NCBI RefSeq assembly: GCF_013410455.1
Contig: NZ_JACCFW010000001.1
Location: 3,488,929-3,552,928, forward strand
DNA: 64,000 bases
Direction: 5' to 3'
Source: Allobranchiibius huperziae
Lineage (GTDB): Bacteria > Actinomycetota > Actinomycetes > Actinomycetales > Dermatophilaceae
The stretch's first letter is position 1, and every line of letters starts with the position of its first letter. This document shows positions 40,467 through 48,766 of the stretch, piece by piece. Under the pieces are notes generated by a model. The model saw only the letters and a program-made list of their open reading frames with translations, ran no database searches and was not told the origin of the DNA. A program made the translations under genes and the position numbers.

Positions 40467-40508
40467 CTCGACAGCCTTGCAGCTCTTTCAAGGCTGTCGA
40501 GATGGTGA
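40460..40508. repeat. 20-bp perfect inverted repeat over the hydrolase start
   Basis: Bases 40460-40479 are the exact reverse complement of 40489-40508, with a 9-base spacer CAGCTCTTT. Each arm carries AAGGCT, six bases, then ATGGTGA, so the start region of the hydrolase is mirrored outward. Confidence 0.85.
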
Positions 40509-40613
40509 TCTACGTCGCCGGCGAGCTATCTCAGCGTCTGTCGGGCGGCGGCGCCCGAGTTCGAAGATCGCTCTCCGGTCCAGATCCGGCAGATGAGTTG
40601 GGAGATTCGAGAC

Positions 40614-40685
40614 TCACACCAGCGTCGTCTTACCCGACCCGCCGATGCCGACAATCAACACCCGCCGCATCGGTGGCGCGTCCAT
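40614..40685 (-). pseudogene. Truncated P-loop kinase/topology-modulation-like gene start
   Basis: From ATG 40685 (or 40670) the frame reads MRRVLIVGIGGSGKTTLV and then stops at 40616-40614. This is the Walker A N terminus of small P-loop kinases of the adenylate-kinase/FlaR type, which normally run 170-190 residues. The rest of such a gene is not evident in the bases to the left, so this is a 5' remnant. Confidence 0.65.
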
Positions 40686-40739
40686 GCCAGCATCATCGCG
40701 CAGCGTGAAACCACGGATCGGGGCTCTCCCGACCCGCGC

Positions 40740-41771
40740 CTACTCCGACAGCAGCTCGCGCACCCGGGGGATGACCTGCGTGCCGTAGAGCTCGATCGCG
40801 CGCATCGAGTCCTCGTGGGGCAGCGGCCCGTTGGAGTACTTCAGGTCGAACCGGTCGACATCGAGCGTGCGGACGGTGGCCGCGATCTTCGCCGCCACGG
40901 TCTCCGGCGAACCGACGTACAACGCGCCCTGCTCGATCTCGCGCTCGAAGTCGCCGGGGCGCGCCGGGGGCCAGCCGCGCTCGGAGCCGATCTTGTTGCG
41001 ATTGGTGATCCAGTGCTCGCGCAGCTGGTCGCGCGCCTCCTGGTCGGTGTCGGCGATGTGGCCCGGTGAGTGCAGGCCGATCGGAAGCTGCGGCTGACCG
41101 AGCTGCTCGTTGGCACGGCGGTAGATCTGCACGAACGGCGTGAACCGGTCTGCGGGGCCGCCGATCACGGCCAGCATCAACGGGATCCGGTAGTTCGCGG
41201 CGCGTACGACGGACTGTGGCGTGCCACCGACGGCGATCCATGCCTTCAGGCCACTGGCGGTCTTGGGGTAGACGTCCTGGTCGACCAGTGGTGGCCGCAA
41301 GGCCCCGCTCCAGGTGACCGGCTTCTCCGCGAGCAGCTCGGCGAAGAGGTCCAGCTTCTCCGCGAAGAGCTCCTCGTACTGGCCGAGGTCGAAGCCGAAG
41401 AGCGGGAACGACTCGGTGAAGGAGCCCCGCCCGAGGATCACCTCCGCGCGTCCGCCCGACAGGGCGTCGATCGTGGAGAACCGCTCGAAGACGCGGATCG
41501 GGTCGTCCGAGCTGAGCACGGTGACGGCCGACCCCAGTCGGATCCGCTCGGTGCGCGTCGCGATCCCGGCGAGGACCACGTCGGGCGCGGAGATCGCGTA
41601 GTCGGCGCGGTGGTGCTCGCCGATCCCGATGAAGTCGACGCCGCTGCGATCGGCGAGCACGGCCTGGTCCACCACGTTGCGGATGACCTGGGGATACGGC
41701 AGGAGCGTGCCCTGCGCGTCGACCGTCCGGTCACCGAAGGTGTCCAACCCGAACTCGACCCGACCGCTCAC
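40740..41771 (-). CDS. LLM class flavin-dependent oxidoreductase
   Basis: 343 residues, luciferase-like (beta/alpha)8 barrel that uses reduced FMN or F420. VEFGLDTFGDR, VDFIGIGEHHRADYA, IRLGSAVTVLSSDDPIRVFE, RAEVILGRGSFTESFPLFG and IAVGGTPQSVVRAANY are characteristic of the atypical LLM subgroup. The C terminus (YVGSPETVAAKI) also fits. GTG 41771 has GGAGG 5 bases upstream; the GTG at 41783 lies on that ribosome site and is unlikely. Monocistronic. The substrate is unknown. Confidence 0.9.
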   Translation of the reverse strand: MSGRVEFGLDTFGDRTVDAQGTLLPYPQVIRNVVDQAVLADRSGVDFIGIGEHHRADYAISAPDVVLAGIATRTERIRLGSAVTVLSSDDPIRVFERFSTIDALSGGRAEVILGRGSFTESFPLFGFDLGQYEELFAEKLDLFAELLAEKPVTWSGALRPPLVDQDVYPKTASGLKAWIAVGGTPQSVVRAANYRIPLMLAVIGGPADRFTPFVQIYRRANEQLGQPQLPIGLHSPGHIADTDQEARDQLREHWITNRNKIGSERGWPPARPGDFEREIEQGALYVGSPETVAAKIAATVRTLDVDRFDLKYSNGPLPHEDSMRAIELYGTQVIPRVRELLSE

Positions 41772-41896
41772 TGCTGCCTCCACTCAGGACGTCGAGGGGC
41801 CGGAGAACGGTCTCGGGCCCTCTCGTGCGTTCGAGCGCAGGGTATCGATGGGGGGCACCGGGGCGCCCGCCCGGCGTGCCTCCCTGACGCGGGCGG

Positions 41897-43975
41897 TCAA
41901 CTGCCGAGGGTCACCTTGAAGATCTTCTCGTTGCTGTTGTTCGCGATGCTGTCCTTGTCGCCCTGGTTGGTGGTGGTGAGCCAGAGCGCCTTGCCCGGCG
42001 CCGGTTCGACCGTGCGCAACCGCCCGTAGGTGCCGACGAAGAGCTGCTGTACGTCGGTGAGGCTGCTGCCGCTGATGACCTCGCGGTAGAGCCGCTCGCC
42101 GCGTTCGCAGGCGACGTACAGCACGTCGTCCACGATGGCGATGCCCGAGCACGACCCGTCCGCGGTCGGGTAGGTGTGCTTCGGCGCGATGAACCCGGCG
42201 GTGCCGCAGGTGCCGCTGGTGCCCTCGCACGCCGGCCAGCCATAGTTGCCGCCCTTGACGATGAGGTTGGTCTCGTCCATCACCGAGTTGCCGAACTCCT
42301 GCTCCCACAGCCGCCCCTGGGAGTCGAACGCGAGGCCCTGAGGATTGCGGTGCCCGTAGCTCCAGACGGCGTTCTTGAACGGGTTGTCGCTGGGGATGGT
42401 GCCGTCGGGGTTGATCCGCAGCACCTTGCCGTTGAGGCCGTCGATGTTCTGTGCGTTGTCGCCGTTCTGCGCGTCGCCGGTCGCGATGTAGAGCTTGCCG
42501 TCCGGGCCGAAGCGCAGCCGGCCGCCGTTGTGGAACTTGTTACGCAGGATCCCCTTCAGGAGCACCTGCTCACTGGAGGTGTCCAGCGTGGTGCCGTTGA
42601 GCTTGATCCGCACGACCCGGTTGTCCGTGGTGGAGGTGTGCATGATGTAGAGCCAGTGATCGCTGCTGAACGTCGGCGCGATCGCCAGACCGAGCAGGCC
42701 GCCCTCGCCGTCCGTCTCATCCACCCCCGGCACCGTGCCGACGGTGATCTTGGCGCCCGTGGTCGGGTTCAGTTCGACGATCGTGTGCGCGTCGCGGCGG
42801 GTGTAGAGGACGTCGCCGTTCGGCAGTGTGGTGAGACCCCATGGGATGTCGGTGTCGGTCGTCACCTGGGTGACCGAGCAGACCGCGTCGGTGCAGGCGG
42901 CACCGGTCGTCGCGGATGCTGCGGTGCTGGGGGCCGACGCGTTGCCGGCCGCGTCGCGGGCCGTGACGGTGTAGCTGTAGGTCGTCCTCGCGGCCAGTCC
43001 ACTGTCGGTGAAGGTCGTGACCGGAGCGATCGACGCGGTGCCATTGACGGTGCCGACCTTCACACCGCCCCGCAGGACGTCGTACGCGCGCACCCCGACG
43101 TTGTCGGTGGACGCCGTCCACCGCAGGTCGATGGTCGTCCCCGACGCAGTCGCGGACAGACCGGTCGGCGACGTCGGCTTCTGGGTGTCGACCTGGCACT
43201 GCGGCGGCGTGATGGGGACGGTCGCGCTCGCCTGCGAGACGTTGCCCGCGGCGTCCCGGGCGTTGACGTAGAGGCCCCAGGCGGCGCCGGGCACGACGGT
43301 CAGACCGGTGCTCAGAGTGCTGCCCGACACCGACGTGATGAGCTGCCCGTCGTGGTAGACGTCGTACGCCGTGACGCCGACGTTGTCGGTGGCGGCGTTC
43401 CAGGCGAAGGTGACTGAGTCACAGGTCAGATTGCTGACGCGCGGGTCCGCCGGCACGCTCGGCGCCTGGGTGTCGGTCCCCGACGTCGTCGTCCACTGCT
43501 GATTCGTGCCCGTCGTGCAGGGCCACACGCTGACCCGCGACCCGTTGGCGGTCGCGCCCTTCAACGCGTCGAGGCAGTAGCCGGTCAGGGCGCTCACGAT
43601 GTGATGGTCGGCTCTGATCGTCCAGTGCTGGTTGGCCCCGCCGTTGCAGGTGTAGCTCTCCAGGACGGCCCCGGCCTTGCGACTCTTCCCGCCGACGTCC
43701 AGGCAGCGCTGCGTCCCGAAGACACGCAACTCACCGGCGGACGTCGCGGTCCACGCCTGGTTCGCCGAGCCATGGCAGTCGTACAGCTCGACGTGCGTAC
43801 CGGGCTTCAGGCTCGCCCCTGAGACATCCAGGCACCGACCGGACTGCACGCCACGGATCGGTGTGGCGCTCGCGGCCGATGCCGGCCCGGCAGCGGCGAT
43901 GAGGGACGCCAGGCACATCGCGGCCGCCGTGATCAGGGCCGTGAGGAGGGCGAGTGGCCGACGTGATCTCGACAT
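41897..43975 (-). CDS. Secreted ricin-lectin / FN3 / PQQ-dependent sugar dehydrogenase
   Basis: 692 residues. Signal peptide ending near ASA (residue 35). A ricin-type beta-trefoil (about 38-165) has three Q-x-W repeats: SANQAW, GANQHW, GTNQQW. Two fibronectin-III domains follow (about 178-268 and 273-365), both with TDNVGVxAYDV. The C-terminal half is a soluble glucose/sorbosone dehydrogenase-like beta-propeller (VTTDTDIPWGLTTLPNGDVL, GGLLGLAIAPTF, FHNGGRLRFGPDGKLYIATG, YGHRNPQGLAFDSQGRLW), which normally binds PQQ and calcium. It probably binds a polysaccharide and oxidises sugars outside the cell. GAGGA lies 5 bases before ATG 43975. Confidence 0.9.
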   Translation of the reverse strand: MSRSRRPLALLTALITAAAMCLASLIAAAGPASAASATPIRGVQSGRCLDVSGASLKPGTHVELYDCHGSANQAWTATSAGELRVFGTQRCLDVGGKSRKAGAVLESYTCNGGANQHWTIRADHHIVSALTGYCLDALKGATANGSRVSVWPCTTGTNQQWTTTSGTDTQAPSVPADPRVSNLTCDSVTFAWNAATDNVGVTAYDVYHDGQLITSVSGSTLSTGLTVVPGAAWGLYVNARDAAGNVSQASATVPITPPQCQVDTQKPTSPTGLSATASGTTIDLRWTASTDNVGVRAYDVLRGGVKVGTVNGTASIAPVTTFTDSGLAARTTYSYTVTARDAAGNASAPSTAASATTGAACTDAVCSVTQVTTDTDIPWGLTTLPNGDVLYTRRDAHTIVELNPTTGAKITVGTVPGVDETDGEGGLLGLAIAPTFSSDHWLYIMHTSTTDNRVVRIKLNGTTLDTSSEQVLLKGILRNKFHNGGRLRFGPDGKLYIATGDAQNGDNAQNIDGLNGKVLRINPDGTIPSDNPFKNAVWSYGHRNPQGLAFDSQGRLWEQEFGNSVMDETNLIVKGGNYGWPACEGTSGTCGTAGFIAPKHTYPTADGSCSGIAIVDDVLYVACERGERLYREVISGSSLTDVQQLFVGTYGRLRTVEPAPGKALWLTTTNQGDKDSIANNSNEKIFKVTLGS

Positions 43976-44179
43976 GGGATTCCTCGGAGCATCGACAGTG
44001 CGCGGGAATGGAACCGACCGGAACGCGGCCACATTCGGAGCCTAATCGCGGGAGGGCGAGAACGGGTGAGGGGACGTCGGCCGTATCCGCGACGCACCGC
44101 AGCAAGCCCATAGCCGACGCTGATGCGGCTGAGAAGTTGCGCCGAGAGGCTTGAGATGTTCCCGACCGAAGGACCTCTC
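43976..44179. other. Divergent promoter region
   Basis: The 204 bases between the PQQ dehydrogenase and the redox operon contain no convincing reading frame. I see no clear -35/-10 pair or long palindrome. Confidence 0.4.
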
Positions 44180-44500
44180 ATGATTCCCGCACTCCGACGC
44201 GCGCAGCGCATCACCCGCACGGCGATCGGCGTGAGCGCCATCGGTGGTCTCGCCCTCGTCGGGCATCTCGCCATCGCGACCCCGGCGAACGCCGGGTCCG
44301 GTACGACGACGACCTCCACCTCTGCGCCGAGCACGACAAGCTCGTCCTCGACGACCAGCTCGTCGACGAGCAGCACCTCCAGCAGTACGTCCACCAAGAC
44401 CCCGAGCAAGACCTCGAGCACGAGCACGTTCAGCAGTGTCCCGTCGGTCACCACCCCGGCCACGACGCAGTCGACACAGGCTCAGACGCACTCGTCATGA
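44180..44500 (+). CDS. Secreted Ser/Thr-rich protein, likely remnant of an FMN-binding redox protein
   Basis: 106 residues from ATG 44180, which has GAAGGA 6 bases upstream. A basic N terminus and hydrophobic core (ITRTAIGVSAIGGLALVGHL) end at a probable cleavage site after ATPANA. The remaining 68 residues are almost all Ser, Thr, Pro and Lys, with no D-G-x-x-S/T-G-A-T flavinylation site. In related actinobacterial operons the equivalent first gene has the same signal peptide and Ser/Thr linker followed by an FMN_bind domain that ApbE flavinylates. That domain is absent here. Its stop overlaps the apbE ATG by 4 bases. Confidence 0.7.
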   Translation: MIPALRRAQRITRTAIGVSAIGGLALVGHLAIATPANAGSGTTTTSTSAPSTTSSSSTTSSSTSSTSSSTSTKTPSKTSSTSTFSSVPSVTTPATTQSTQAQTHSS

Positions 44501-45474
44501 ACGCGTTCGCGCAGTTCCGGGCGATCGGCGTCGACTGCCGGATCGTCGCCACGCGGCCCGACGAGCTGCCCTCGGCTCGTCTCATGGTGGACCGGGCGAT
44601 CGCCGACCTCGATGCGGCGGCGTCGCGGTTCAGACCCGACTCGGAGGTCTCGGTGCTGTCCGTCGCGCCCGCGGCCGGCACCGCCGGCACGGTGACGCTG
44701 CCCGCGTCCCCTCTCCTGCTGTCCCTGCTCGACGACGCGCTCTGGGCGGCGGACGTGACCGACGGGCTTGTCGACCCGACCCTCGGGGCCGCGATGGAGC
44801 GCATCGGCTACGACGCTGACTTCGCGGAGGTCCTCGCGCGGACCGCTGCGGACTCACCGGCGAGCGTCGGCGCCGGCCGATCGGGGCGCGCCTCGACGCC
44901 CGGCCCGCGCAGCACCCTGTCCGAGCTCACGATGGATCACCGGGCCGGCACGGTCACCGTCGCAGCCGGCACCCTGATCGACCTCGGCGCCACCGGCAAG
45001 GCCTCGATGGCCGACCGCGTCGCCGACGAGTTGGCGAGGACGCTCACCGGTGGGTTCCTGGTCGACCTCGGGGGAGACATCGCCGTGGCCGGACCACCAC
45101 CGGGCGGCGGCTGGGCGATCGCCGTCGAGGACGAGGACGGCACTGTGCCGCAACGGATCTCGGTGACGACCCAGGGTGTCGCGACGTCGGGCACCGACCG
45201 TCGCCACTGGCAGCTCCCCGACGGTCCACACCATCACCTCATCGACCCCAGGACGGCCCGATCCGTGCCGCACACCTGGCGGCGGGTCACCTGTGTCGCC
45301 GCCTCGGCACTCGAGGCGAACACCGCCACGACCGCCTCCTGCGTGCTCGGCGACGCGGCGGTCGCCTGGCTGACCGAGCGGGCCATTCCGGCCCGGCTGG
45401 TCGGGCAGTCCGGCGAGGTGTCGTGCACGCCGGGCTGGCCGATGCCCGCACGGCAGGATCGGAGCGCGTCGTGA
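44497..45474 (+). CDS. apbE: FAD:protein FMN transferase
   Basis: 325 residues. ApbE transfers FMN from FAD to a Thr or Ser of extracytoplasmic redox proteins. Visible motifs: RFRPDSEVSVLS (E/S-x-N/F region), DGLVDPTLGAAMERIGYD, LIDLGATGKASMADRVAD (the G-A-x-x-K/G-K-G-x-x-x-D block), FLVDLGGDIAVAG, GVATSGTDRRHW, HLIDPRTARSV and EANTATTASCVL. No signal peptide or lipobox is present, so it appears cytoplasmic, as in several actinobacterial homologues. It overlaps both neighbours by 4 bases. Confidence 0.92.
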   Translation: MNAFAQFRAIGVDCRIVATRPDELPSARLMVDRAIADLDAAASRFRPDSEVSVLSVAPAAGTAGTVTLPASPLLLSLLDDALWAADVTDGLVDPTLGAAMERIGYDADFAEVLARTAADSPASVGAGRSGRASTPGPRSTLSELTMDHRAGTVTVAAGTLIDLGATGKASMADRVADELARTLTGGFLVDLGGDIAVAGPPPGGGWAIAVEDEDGTVPQRISVTTQGVATSGTDRRHWQLPDGPHHHLIDPRTARSVPHTWRRVTCVAASALEANTATTASCVLGDAAVAWLTERAIPARLVGQSGEVSCTPGWPMPARQDRSAS

Positions 45475-46034
45475 ACGAGACTCTCTGGTACGTCTCGCGG
45501 GCGACGGGCGCGCTCAGCATCGTGCTCATGACGGTCGTCATGATCCTGGGGCTGGTGCTGTCCGGTGCCCGGCAGCGCGCCGGCGAACGTACGACGGTGA
45601 TCCAGGGTGTGCACCGCAGCCTTGCTCTCGGCATGCTCACCTTCTTGGTCCTGCACATCGCGACCGCCGTCGCCGAGACCTACGTGCACATCGACCTCAT
45701 CTCGGCGCTCGTCCCGTTCACCTCGCCCTATCGCCGCTTCCTGGTCGGGCTCGGCACCCTGAGCGTCGACGTCCTCGCGGCGGTCATGGCCACCTCGTTG
45801 CTGCGCCACCGCATCAGCCAGCGGGTCTGGCGCGTCGTGCACCGCTCGACGTTCGCGACGTGGCCTCTCACGCTCTGGCACGGGATCGCCATGGGCACCT
45901 CGAACGAGCCGCTGCTGCGCGGCACCACGATCGCCTGCGCGGTCGCCGGCGGGATCGTGGTGATCTGGCGTATCGCCGGGTCGCACCACGACAGCGCACG
46001 GCGCCGCGAGGTCCTACGTCAGGAGTGGACATGA
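45471..46034 (+). CDS. Ferric reductase-like transmembrane protein (b-type haem)
   Basis: 187 residues, five or six transmembrane segments of the ferric-reductase/YedZ superfamily. Histidines in VHRSLALGMLTFLVLHIATA and in VVHRSTFATWPLTLWHGIAM lie on paired helices and should ligate two haems b. No FAD/NAD domain is attached, so electrons must come from the NuoF-like protein and ferredoxin encoded downstream. GTG 45471 overlaps the apbE stop and has GGAG 6 bases upstream. It probably moves electrons across the membrane to an outer acceptor. Confidence 0.88.
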   Translation: MNETLWYVSRATGALSIVLMTVVMILGLVLSGARQRAGERTTVIQGVHRSLALGMLTFLVLHIATAVAETYVHIDLISALVPFTSPYRRFLVGLGTLSVDVLAAVMATSLLRHRISQRVWRVVHRSTFATWPLTLWHGIAMGTSNEPLLRGTTIACAVAGGIVVIWRIAGSHHDSARRREVLRQEWT

Positions 46035-47113
46035 GCCTGGTGACCCTGTTGGAGCAGGCCGGCCTGACCGGTCGGGGCGGCGCTCGCTTCCCCACGAGCA
46101 TCAAGCTGCAGTCGGCGCTCGACGCTGGTGCGGACCTGATCGTCAACGCCTGCGACGGGGAGATCGGAGTGCACAAGGACGCCCTGGTCGTCGCCGAGCA
46201 TCTGGATGCCCTGCAGCACGGCGCCGGCCTGCTCGCCCGCCGCAGCCGGTGGGCGGCCCATCGCGGCAGCGAGACCGAACGGCGCCTGCACGACGCCGGC
46301 CTCCGGGTCCTCTCGGTGCCGTCCAGGTACGTCGCCTCCGAGGAGTCGGCGCTGGTCAACCTGCTGCACGGCGGGCGCGCCCGGCCGATCACGCGACTGG
46401 CGCCGATCTCGACCGGCGGGCGGGACGCCCAGGGCCGACGGTTGCGTCCGACGCTCGTGCTGAACGCCGAGACCGTGTGGCGGGTCAGTCAGATCGAGCG
46501 GCACGGCGCGGCATGGTTCCGCGGTTTCGGCACGGCCGAGGAGCCCGGCCCGCGTCTGGTGACGATGGGCGGGAACGTCGAACGTCCGGGGGTCTACGAC
46601 GCCGAGGCCGGTATCCCCCTGCGCGATCTGCTCGATGCCGCCGGTGCGCTCGACGTGCAAGGCGTCGGGATCTCCGGGATGAGCGGCGGCTGGCTGGGTG
46701 GTCACGACGCGTGGACGGCGACCTGGTCCGATGCCGGGCTCGCGCCGTACGGCGTCCCGACCGGCACCGGTGCCGTGCATGTGCTGGATCGCCGGTCCTG
46801 CCCGATCGACCACCTCTCGCGCATCGCGACCTTCGCGGCCGGCGAGTCGGCCGGCCAGTGCGGCCCGTGCATGTTCGGCGTACCGGCCGTCGCAGAGCAG
46901 CTCGAGCGCCTCGCCGACGGTGCTCTCCCGCCGGAGGAGATGCTCGACCTGCACCATCGCCTGGGCATGCTGCCCGGGCGGGGAGCGTGCCGATTCCCCG
47001 ACGGGGTCTCACGATTCGTCGCGTCGGGGCTGCGCACGTTCACCGCCGACGTGGAGGCTCACCTCGCGGGTCGGTGCGCCCTGACCAAGGAGTGGGCCGG
47101 TGCGGCGCGATAA
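46031..47113 (+). CDS. NuoF-like NAD(P)H-binding flavo-iron-sulfur protein
   Basis: 360 residues. LTGRGGARFPTSIKLQSA is the FMN/NADH-binding loop of complex I subunit F, VNACDGEIGVHKD and ESALVNLLHGG continue it. LVTMGGNVERPGVYDAEAGI is the SLBB domain. The iron-sulfur loop reads GESAGQCGPC, where complex I has ESCGxCxPC, so one of the usual Cys ligands is Ala; a later Cys lies in RGACRFPDG. It should oxidise NAD(P)H and pass electrons to the ferredoxin encoded next, whose start lies 14 bases inside this gene. ATG 46031 has AGGAG 5 bases upstream. Confidence 0.85.
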   Translation: MSLVTLLEQAGLTGRGGARFPTSIKLQSALDAGADLIVNACDGEIGVHKDALVVAEHLDALQHGAGLLARRSRWAAHRGSETERRLHDAGLRVLSVPSRYVASEESALVNLLHGGRARPITRLAPISTGGRDAQGRRLRPTLVLNAETVWRVSQIERHGAAWFRGFGTAEEPGPRLVTMGGNVERPGVYDAEAGIPLRDLLDAAGALDVQGVGISGMSGGWLGGHDAWTATWSDAGLAPYGVPTGTGAVHVLDRRSCPIDHLSRIATFAAGESAGQCGPCMFGVPAVAEQLERLADGALPPEEMLDLHHRLGMLPGRGACRFPDGVSRFVASGLRTFTADVEAHLAGRCALTKEWAGAAR

Positions 47114-47312
47114 GCGGGGCGAGGACCAGATCGTCGTCGACCGGGTCGCGTGCACCGCGCACGGCGTGTGCGCCGTGGTCTCGGGGGGTGCCGTCGAGCT
47201 GGACGAGTTCGGCTACCCCGTGCCGTCGCGGCTGACGCTGAGCCGCGCCGAGGCCCGGGCGCTGGTCGAGCAGTGCCCGGCCCGCGCGCTCCTCCTCGCC
47301 CGGGACCGCTGA
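47100..47312 (+). CDS. Small ferredoxin, three-cysteine type
   Basis: 70 residues. C-x5-C (CTAHGVC) and a later C-P (EQCPARALLL) give three Cys ligands, the pattern of actinobacterial 3Fe-4S (or labile 4Fe-4S) ferredoxins. GTG 47100 overlaps the NuoF-like gene by 14 bases. It is the likely one-electron link between the NuoF-like protein and the haem membrane protein. The gene ends 2 bases from the convergent histidine kinase gene. Confidence 0.85.
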   Translation: MRRDKRGEDQIVVDRVACTAHGVCAVVSGGAVELDEFGYPVPSRLTLSRAEARALVEQCPARALLLARDR

Positions 47313-47314
47313 GG

Positions 47315-48766
47315 TCACTCCTGCGGCGACACCGGCAGGATCACCGTGACCGTCGTGTCACCCGGGACGCTGGTGATCTCCAGGGACCCGTCGTGCGAAC
47401 GCGCGACGGCCTGCACGATCGCGAGACCCAGCCCGGTGCTCTCGATGCTCTCCTGCCGGTGCCGTGCGCGGGCGAACCGCAGGTGCGCCTGGTCGAGCAG
47501 CTCGGGTGGGAAACCGGGGCCGGTGTCGTGCACCCGCAGGATCACCCGGTCACCGTTGCGCTCCAGGACGCAGGTCGCGACCGTGCCCTCGCCGGTGTGC
47601 ATCCGCACGTTGGCCACCAGGTTGCCGACCAGGCGGCGCAACTGCTCCTCGTCGCCGCGGACGAGCACGGGCTCCTCGGGCATGGTCAGTCCCCAGTGGT
47701 GGTCGCGCGCCGTGACGCGGGCGTCATCGACCGCCTGCAGCAGGATCCACGTGAGGTCGACGTCCTCGCGCCGTTCGGTGACCTCCCGGTCGAGCCGAGC
47801 CAGCAGCAACAGGTCGTTGACGATGCTCGCCATCCGTCCGGTCTCGTCGGTGATGCGCTGCAGGGAGCGGTGCACCTGCTCGGGCAGCTGGGTCGACGCC
47901 GTGTACTCCCGCAGCAGCTCGGCATGGCTGCGGGCGACCGCGAGCGGCGTACGCAGCTCGTGGCTCGCGTCGGCGGCGAAATCCCGAAGGCGCTGTTCGC
48001 TCTCGTCCCGCTGGGCCAGCGCGAGATCCACGTGCCCGAGCATGGCGTTCATGGCACGGCCGACCTGGGCGACCTCGGTCGGTTCGCGCAGCTCCTCGGC
48101 GCGGACGTCGATCCGGCTCTGCCCGGATTCCAGCGGCAGCTGCGTGACCCGGCGGGCGACGGTGGCGAGGTGCTGCAATGGGCGCATCGACCGTCGTACG
48201 GCGAACGCGCCCACCCCGGCCACCAGCAGGACGACCACGGCGAGCACCACGGTCTCCAGGACGATCAGCTCGCGGATCGTGTGGTCGACCCGGCCCTGAG
48301 GAACCCCGGTCACCAGCTGGGCGCCGTCCGGAGTCCGGCTGGTGAGCACCCGGTAGTCCCCGAGAGAGGGCAGCCGCACGGTCCTCGGATCAGAGGCGGA
48401 CACCACCTTCTGCACCGCCGCGCGGTCGGCGGCAGTGGGCAGGTGGTCGCCGTCGAGGTCGGCCGCGACCACCAGCTCGGTGATCGCACCGTTCGAGACC
48501 TGGCCGGTGATCGTGCCCGGCGGGAGTCCTGCGTTGCTGGCGGGGTCGCCGCCCCGGTTGTCGCGGTCGTGGTCGCTGTCGCCGTACGGTGACTTCAGCG
48601 TGATGTTGCGTGCCGATGCCTGGTGCAGCTCGTTATCGAGCTGGTCCATCAGGAACGCGCGGATGCCGAACGTCGCCGCGACGCCCGCGATCGTGCCGGC
48701 GAGCAGCGCGAGGGTGGCGAGCAGCAGGGCCAGTCGTGAGGTCAGCGTCCGTGGTCGCAGCCTCAT
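47315..48766 (-). CDS. Sensor histidine kinase
   Basis: 483 residues. Two transmembrane helices (about 12-34 and 175-200) flank an extracytoplasmic sensor of about 140 residues rich in Asp and Ser. A HAMP linker follows, then HisKA with the phospho-acceptor in DASHELRTPLAVARSHAEL. The HATPase has NLVANVRMHT (N box), DTGPGFPPEL (G1) and GLGLAIVQAVARSHDG (G2). Its ATG overlaps the response regulator stop by 4 bases. Location beside the redox operon suggests it senses redox state or a surface signal for that module; this is inference. Confidence 0.94.
   Translation of the reverse strand: MRLRPRTLTSRLALLLATLALLAGTIAGVAATFGIRAFLMDQLDNELHQASARNITLKSPYGDSDHDRDNRGGDPASNAGLPPGTITGQVSNGAITELVVAADLDGDHLPTAADRAAVQKVVSASDPRTVRLPSLGDYRVLTSRTPDGAQLVTGVPQGRVDHTIRELIVLETVVLAVVVLLVAGVGAFAVRRSMRPLQHLATVARRVTQLPLESGQSRIDVRAEELREPTEVAQVGRAMNAMLGHVDLALAQRDESEQRLRDFAADASHELRTPLAVARSHAELLREYTASTQLPEQVHRSLQRITDETGRMASIVNDLLLLARLDREVTERREDVDLTWILLQAVDDARVTARDHHWGLTMPEEPVLVRGDEEQLRRLVGNLVANVRMHTGEGTVATCVLERNGDRVILRVHDTGPGFPPELLDQAHLRFARARHRQESIESTGLGLAIVQAVARSHDGSLEITSVPGDTTVTVILPVSPQE

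Noticed and set aside
40503-40709. 68-codon plus-strand frame starting in the inverted repeat
   Set aside because: The protein has no recognisable feature, is interrupted by the kinase remnant on the other strand, and its start exists only because of the inverted duplication.
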